Assembly: GCF_008727925.1 (NCBI RefSeq)
Contig: NZ_VTWT01000009.1
Location: 124,001-188,000 of the forward strand
Direction: 5' to 3'
Origin: Adhaeribacter soli
GTDB taxonomy: Bacteria > Bacteroidota > Bacteroidia > Cytophagales > Hymenobacteraceae
Length of the DNA: 64,000 nt
Under the pieces are notes generated by a model. That model saw nothing but the letters and a program-made list of their open reading frames with translations, did no database searches and was not told where the DNA came from. A program made the translations under genes and the position numbers. Below are positions 62,146-64,000 of this stretch, piece after piece; within the stretch, counting starts at the first letter, position 1; the number at the start of each line of letters is the position of its first letter.

Positions 62146-64000
62146 ATGGCATTCTGGTCGAATCTGTTTTCCAACCCCACCCGGCGCACTTCCGATAAAC
62201 CACCTTTAACCATAAAGGAACGGTTTTCGGCGCTCAAAAACCTGCCGGCTTTCCTGAAGCTCATCTGGCAAACCAGTCCGCGGATGGCTTTCGCCAACAT
62301 CGTATTGCGCATCGTTAGGGCCGCTATTCCGCTTTCCACGCTCTACATCGGCAAACTGATTATCGACGAAGTAGTGCGGCTGGCCAGAACGCCTGACAAC
62401 CTGGAGCTCAATTACCTGTTCCTGCTAATCGGCCTGGAATTCGGCTTAGCCATCATTTCCGACCTGCTGAACCGCGCCACCACCCTGCTCGACAGCCTGC
62501 TTGGCGATCTGTTCGCGAACCAATCCTCCATCCGCTTAATGGAACACGCTGCTTCTTTAGACCTCGACCAGTTTGAAGATGCCACTTTTTACGACAAACT
62601 GGAACGTGCCCGTCGCCAAACCCTGAGCCGCACCGTGCTCATGACCCAGGTTCTCGGGCAGGCCCAGGATATTATTACCATGGCATTTTTATCGGTCGGT
62701 TTAATCGCGTTCAATCCCTGGCTTATTCTATTATTAGTAGTAGCGGTAATTCCGGCGTTTCTGGGGGAATCGCATTTTAACGAACGGAGTTACTCGCTGG
62801 TACACGGCTGGACGCCCGAACGCCGCGAACTCGATTACCTCCGCATGACCGGTGCCTCCGACGATACGGCCAAGGAAGTAAAGATCTTCGGCCTTTCCGG
62901 CTTTCTTACCGATCGCTTCCGGCAACTTTCCGACGAATTTTACAACGTAAACAAACGCCTGGTATTAAAACGGGCGGCCTGGGGGAGCTTGTTTGCATCG
63001 ATCGGCAGCGCCGGCTACTATGGCGCTTACGTGTTCATCATTTACAAAACCGTTACCGGACACCTTTCTTTAGGCGATCTAACCTTCCTTTCCGGCTCGT
63101 TCATGCGCATGCGCGGCCTGCTGGAAAGTATCCTGAACCGGTTTTCCGGCATTGCCGAAGGGTCGCTCTACCTGCAGGATTTCTTCGAGTTCTTCGAATT
63201 GCAACCCCGCATTACTCCGCCGGTTGCCCCCAAGCCCTTCCCCCGCCCCATCCGTCAGGGTTTCACCTTCGAGAACGTTGGCTTTAAATACCGCAACGCC
63301 GAGAAATGGGCCATCCGGAACCTGAATTTTGAACTGAAAGCGGGAGAAAAACTGGCTTTGGTGGGAGAAAACGGCGCGGGTAAAACTACCCTGGTAAAAC
63401 TTTTGGCCCGCCTTTACGACCCCACCGAAGGCCGGATCCTGCTCGACGGCACCGACCTGCGCGAATACGATCCCGCCGAATTGCGGCGCGAGATCGGCGT
63501 AATTTTCCAGGATTTTGTCCGCTTCCAGCTTTCGGCCGGAAACAACATTGCCATTGGCCGGATCGAAGAAAAAGAAAACCAGCCCCGCATCGAAACGTCT
63601 GCCCAGCTTAGCCTGGCCGATTCGGTTATCAAAAAACTTCCGGAAGGCTATAACCAGATCATCGGGCGGCGGTTTTCCAAAGGCCTCGATCTTTCGGGCG
63701 GCGAGTGGCAGAAAATTGCTTTAGGCCGGGCTTACATGCGCGATGCCCAACTTCTGATCCTGGACGAACCGACTGCCGCCCTGGATGCCCGTGCCGAGCA
63801 CGAAGTTTTCCAGCGCTTCGCCGAACTCACCAAAGGTAAAACCGCTGTGCTTATCTCCCACCGCTTTTCCACCGTACGCATGGCCGACCGCATTCTGGTG
63901 ATCGAGAACGGGCAATTCGTAGAAATGGGGTCGCACACGGAACTCCTGCAGAAAGGTGGCCGCTACGCCGAACTGTTTCATTTGCAGGCCGCCGGTTATC
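62146..64000 (+). CDS. ABC transporter, fused permease and ATPase (partial at window end)
   Basis: The frame from ATG 62146 (MAFWSNLFS) stays open to the window edge, about 618 codons without a stop, so the 3' end is missing. The first 330 residues have about five or six membrane segments (ABC type 1 exporter fold). The ATPase domain has Walker A GENGAGKTT near residue 406, the signature LSGGEWQKIALGRA near residue 516 and Walker B LLILDEPTAALD near residue 535, with the H-loop SHRF near residue 572. It exports an unidentified lipid, peptide or drug, probably as a homodimer. No accessory gene is visible in the window. Confidence 0.92.
   Translation, partial: MAFWSNLFSNPTRRTSDKPPLTIKERFSALKNLPAFLKLIWQTSPRMAFANIVLRIVRAAIPLSTLYIGKLIIDEVVRLARTPDNLELNYLFLLIGLEFGLAIISDLLNRATTLLDSLLGDLFANQSSIRLMEHAASLDLDQFEDATFYDKLERARRQTLSRTVLMTQVLGQAQDIITMAFLSVGLIAFNPWLILLLVVAVIPAFLGESHFNERSYSLVHGWTPERRELDYLRMTGASDDTAKEVKIFGLSGFLTDRFRQLSDEFYNVNKRLVLKRAAWGSLFASIGSAGYYGAYVFIIYKTVTGHLSLGDLTFLSGSFMRMRGLLESILNRFSGIAEGSLYLQDFFEFFELQPRITPPVAPKPFPRPIRQGFTFENVGFKYRNAEKWAIRNLNFELKAGEKLALVGENGAGKTTLVKLLARLYDPTEGRILLDGTDLREYDPAELRREIGVIFQDFVRFQLSAGNNIAIGRIEEKENQPRIETSAQLSLADSVIKKLPEGYNQIIGRRFSKGLDLSGGEWQKIALGRAYMRDAQLLILDEPTAALDARAEHEVFQRFAELTKGKTAVLISHRFSTVRMADRILVIENGQFVEMGSHTELLQKGGRYAELFHLQAAGY

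Overview
The window reads as a chromosome segment of a Bacteroidota bacterium, most likely Cytophagales/Hymenobacteraceae. The basis is an Oar-type TonB-dependent receptor, a DUF4856-imelysin-HTTM-receptor iron cluster, a DUF4397 lipoprotein, weak Shine-Dalgarno use and promoters that fit the Bacteroidota TTTG-N19-TAnnTTTG consensus. Genus-level placement is inference.

Positions 1-42 kb are a very large surface-glycan locus. Every gene is on the minus strand except neuA, often with overlapping stop/start codons. From its 3' end it holds: a HAD phosphatase plus UbiA-like membrane protein, a GT4 glycosyltransferase, two tandem acyltransferases, a sugar N-formyltransferase, a NodB deacetylase and asparagine synthetase B (0.1-9 kb); more glycosyltransferases, a deacetylase-like protein, a GNAT enzyme, a Wzx flippase and a polysialyltransferase-like protein (9-15 kb); a sialic-acid set neuC-neuB with divergent neuA (16.5-19.5 kb); three further glycosyltransferases, a UDP-GlcNAc 2-epimerase and a second Wzx (19.6-26.3 kb); and a module resembling the Pseudomonas O-antigen Wbp pathway, namely HisF2, HisH2 and WbpG for acetamidino formation plus WbpB, WbpD and WbpE homologues, with an extra epimerase, aminotransferase and hexapeptide acyltransferase (26.3-34.5 kb). 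CysN-CysD-CysC (sulfate activation), UDP-xylose synthase, UDP-glucose dehydrogenase and a second AsnB close the locus. The predicted product is a charged glycan carrying nonulosonic acid, diacetamido or acetamidino uronic acid, xylose and acyl/formyl groups. No Wzy polymerase, Wza/Wzc export machinery, initiating transferase or WbpA is visible here.

Positions 42-47.3 kb carry two paralogous secreted proteins separated by gene debris and a MITE-like inverted repeat, a small exported protein, an SdpI-like protein and a GlcD-type FAD oxidase. Positions 47.4-52.2 kb, plus strand, carry an NlpC/P60 lipoprotein, the Oar-like receptor and its DUF4397 partner. A tRNA-Ala(GGC), preceded by a degenerate tRNA under a good promoter, lies at 52.3-52.5 kb. 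Its terminator is duplicated 0.5 kb downstream, around an AT-rich islet with one small membrane protein.

Positions 53.2-59.5 kb are a likely iron-uptake cluster (DUF4856 lipoprotein, imelysin, HTTM protein, TonB-dependent receptor). After a 211-bp element with terminal inverted repeats come an isolated acyltransferase, a Dps ferritin-like protein and an ABC transporter cut by the window end.
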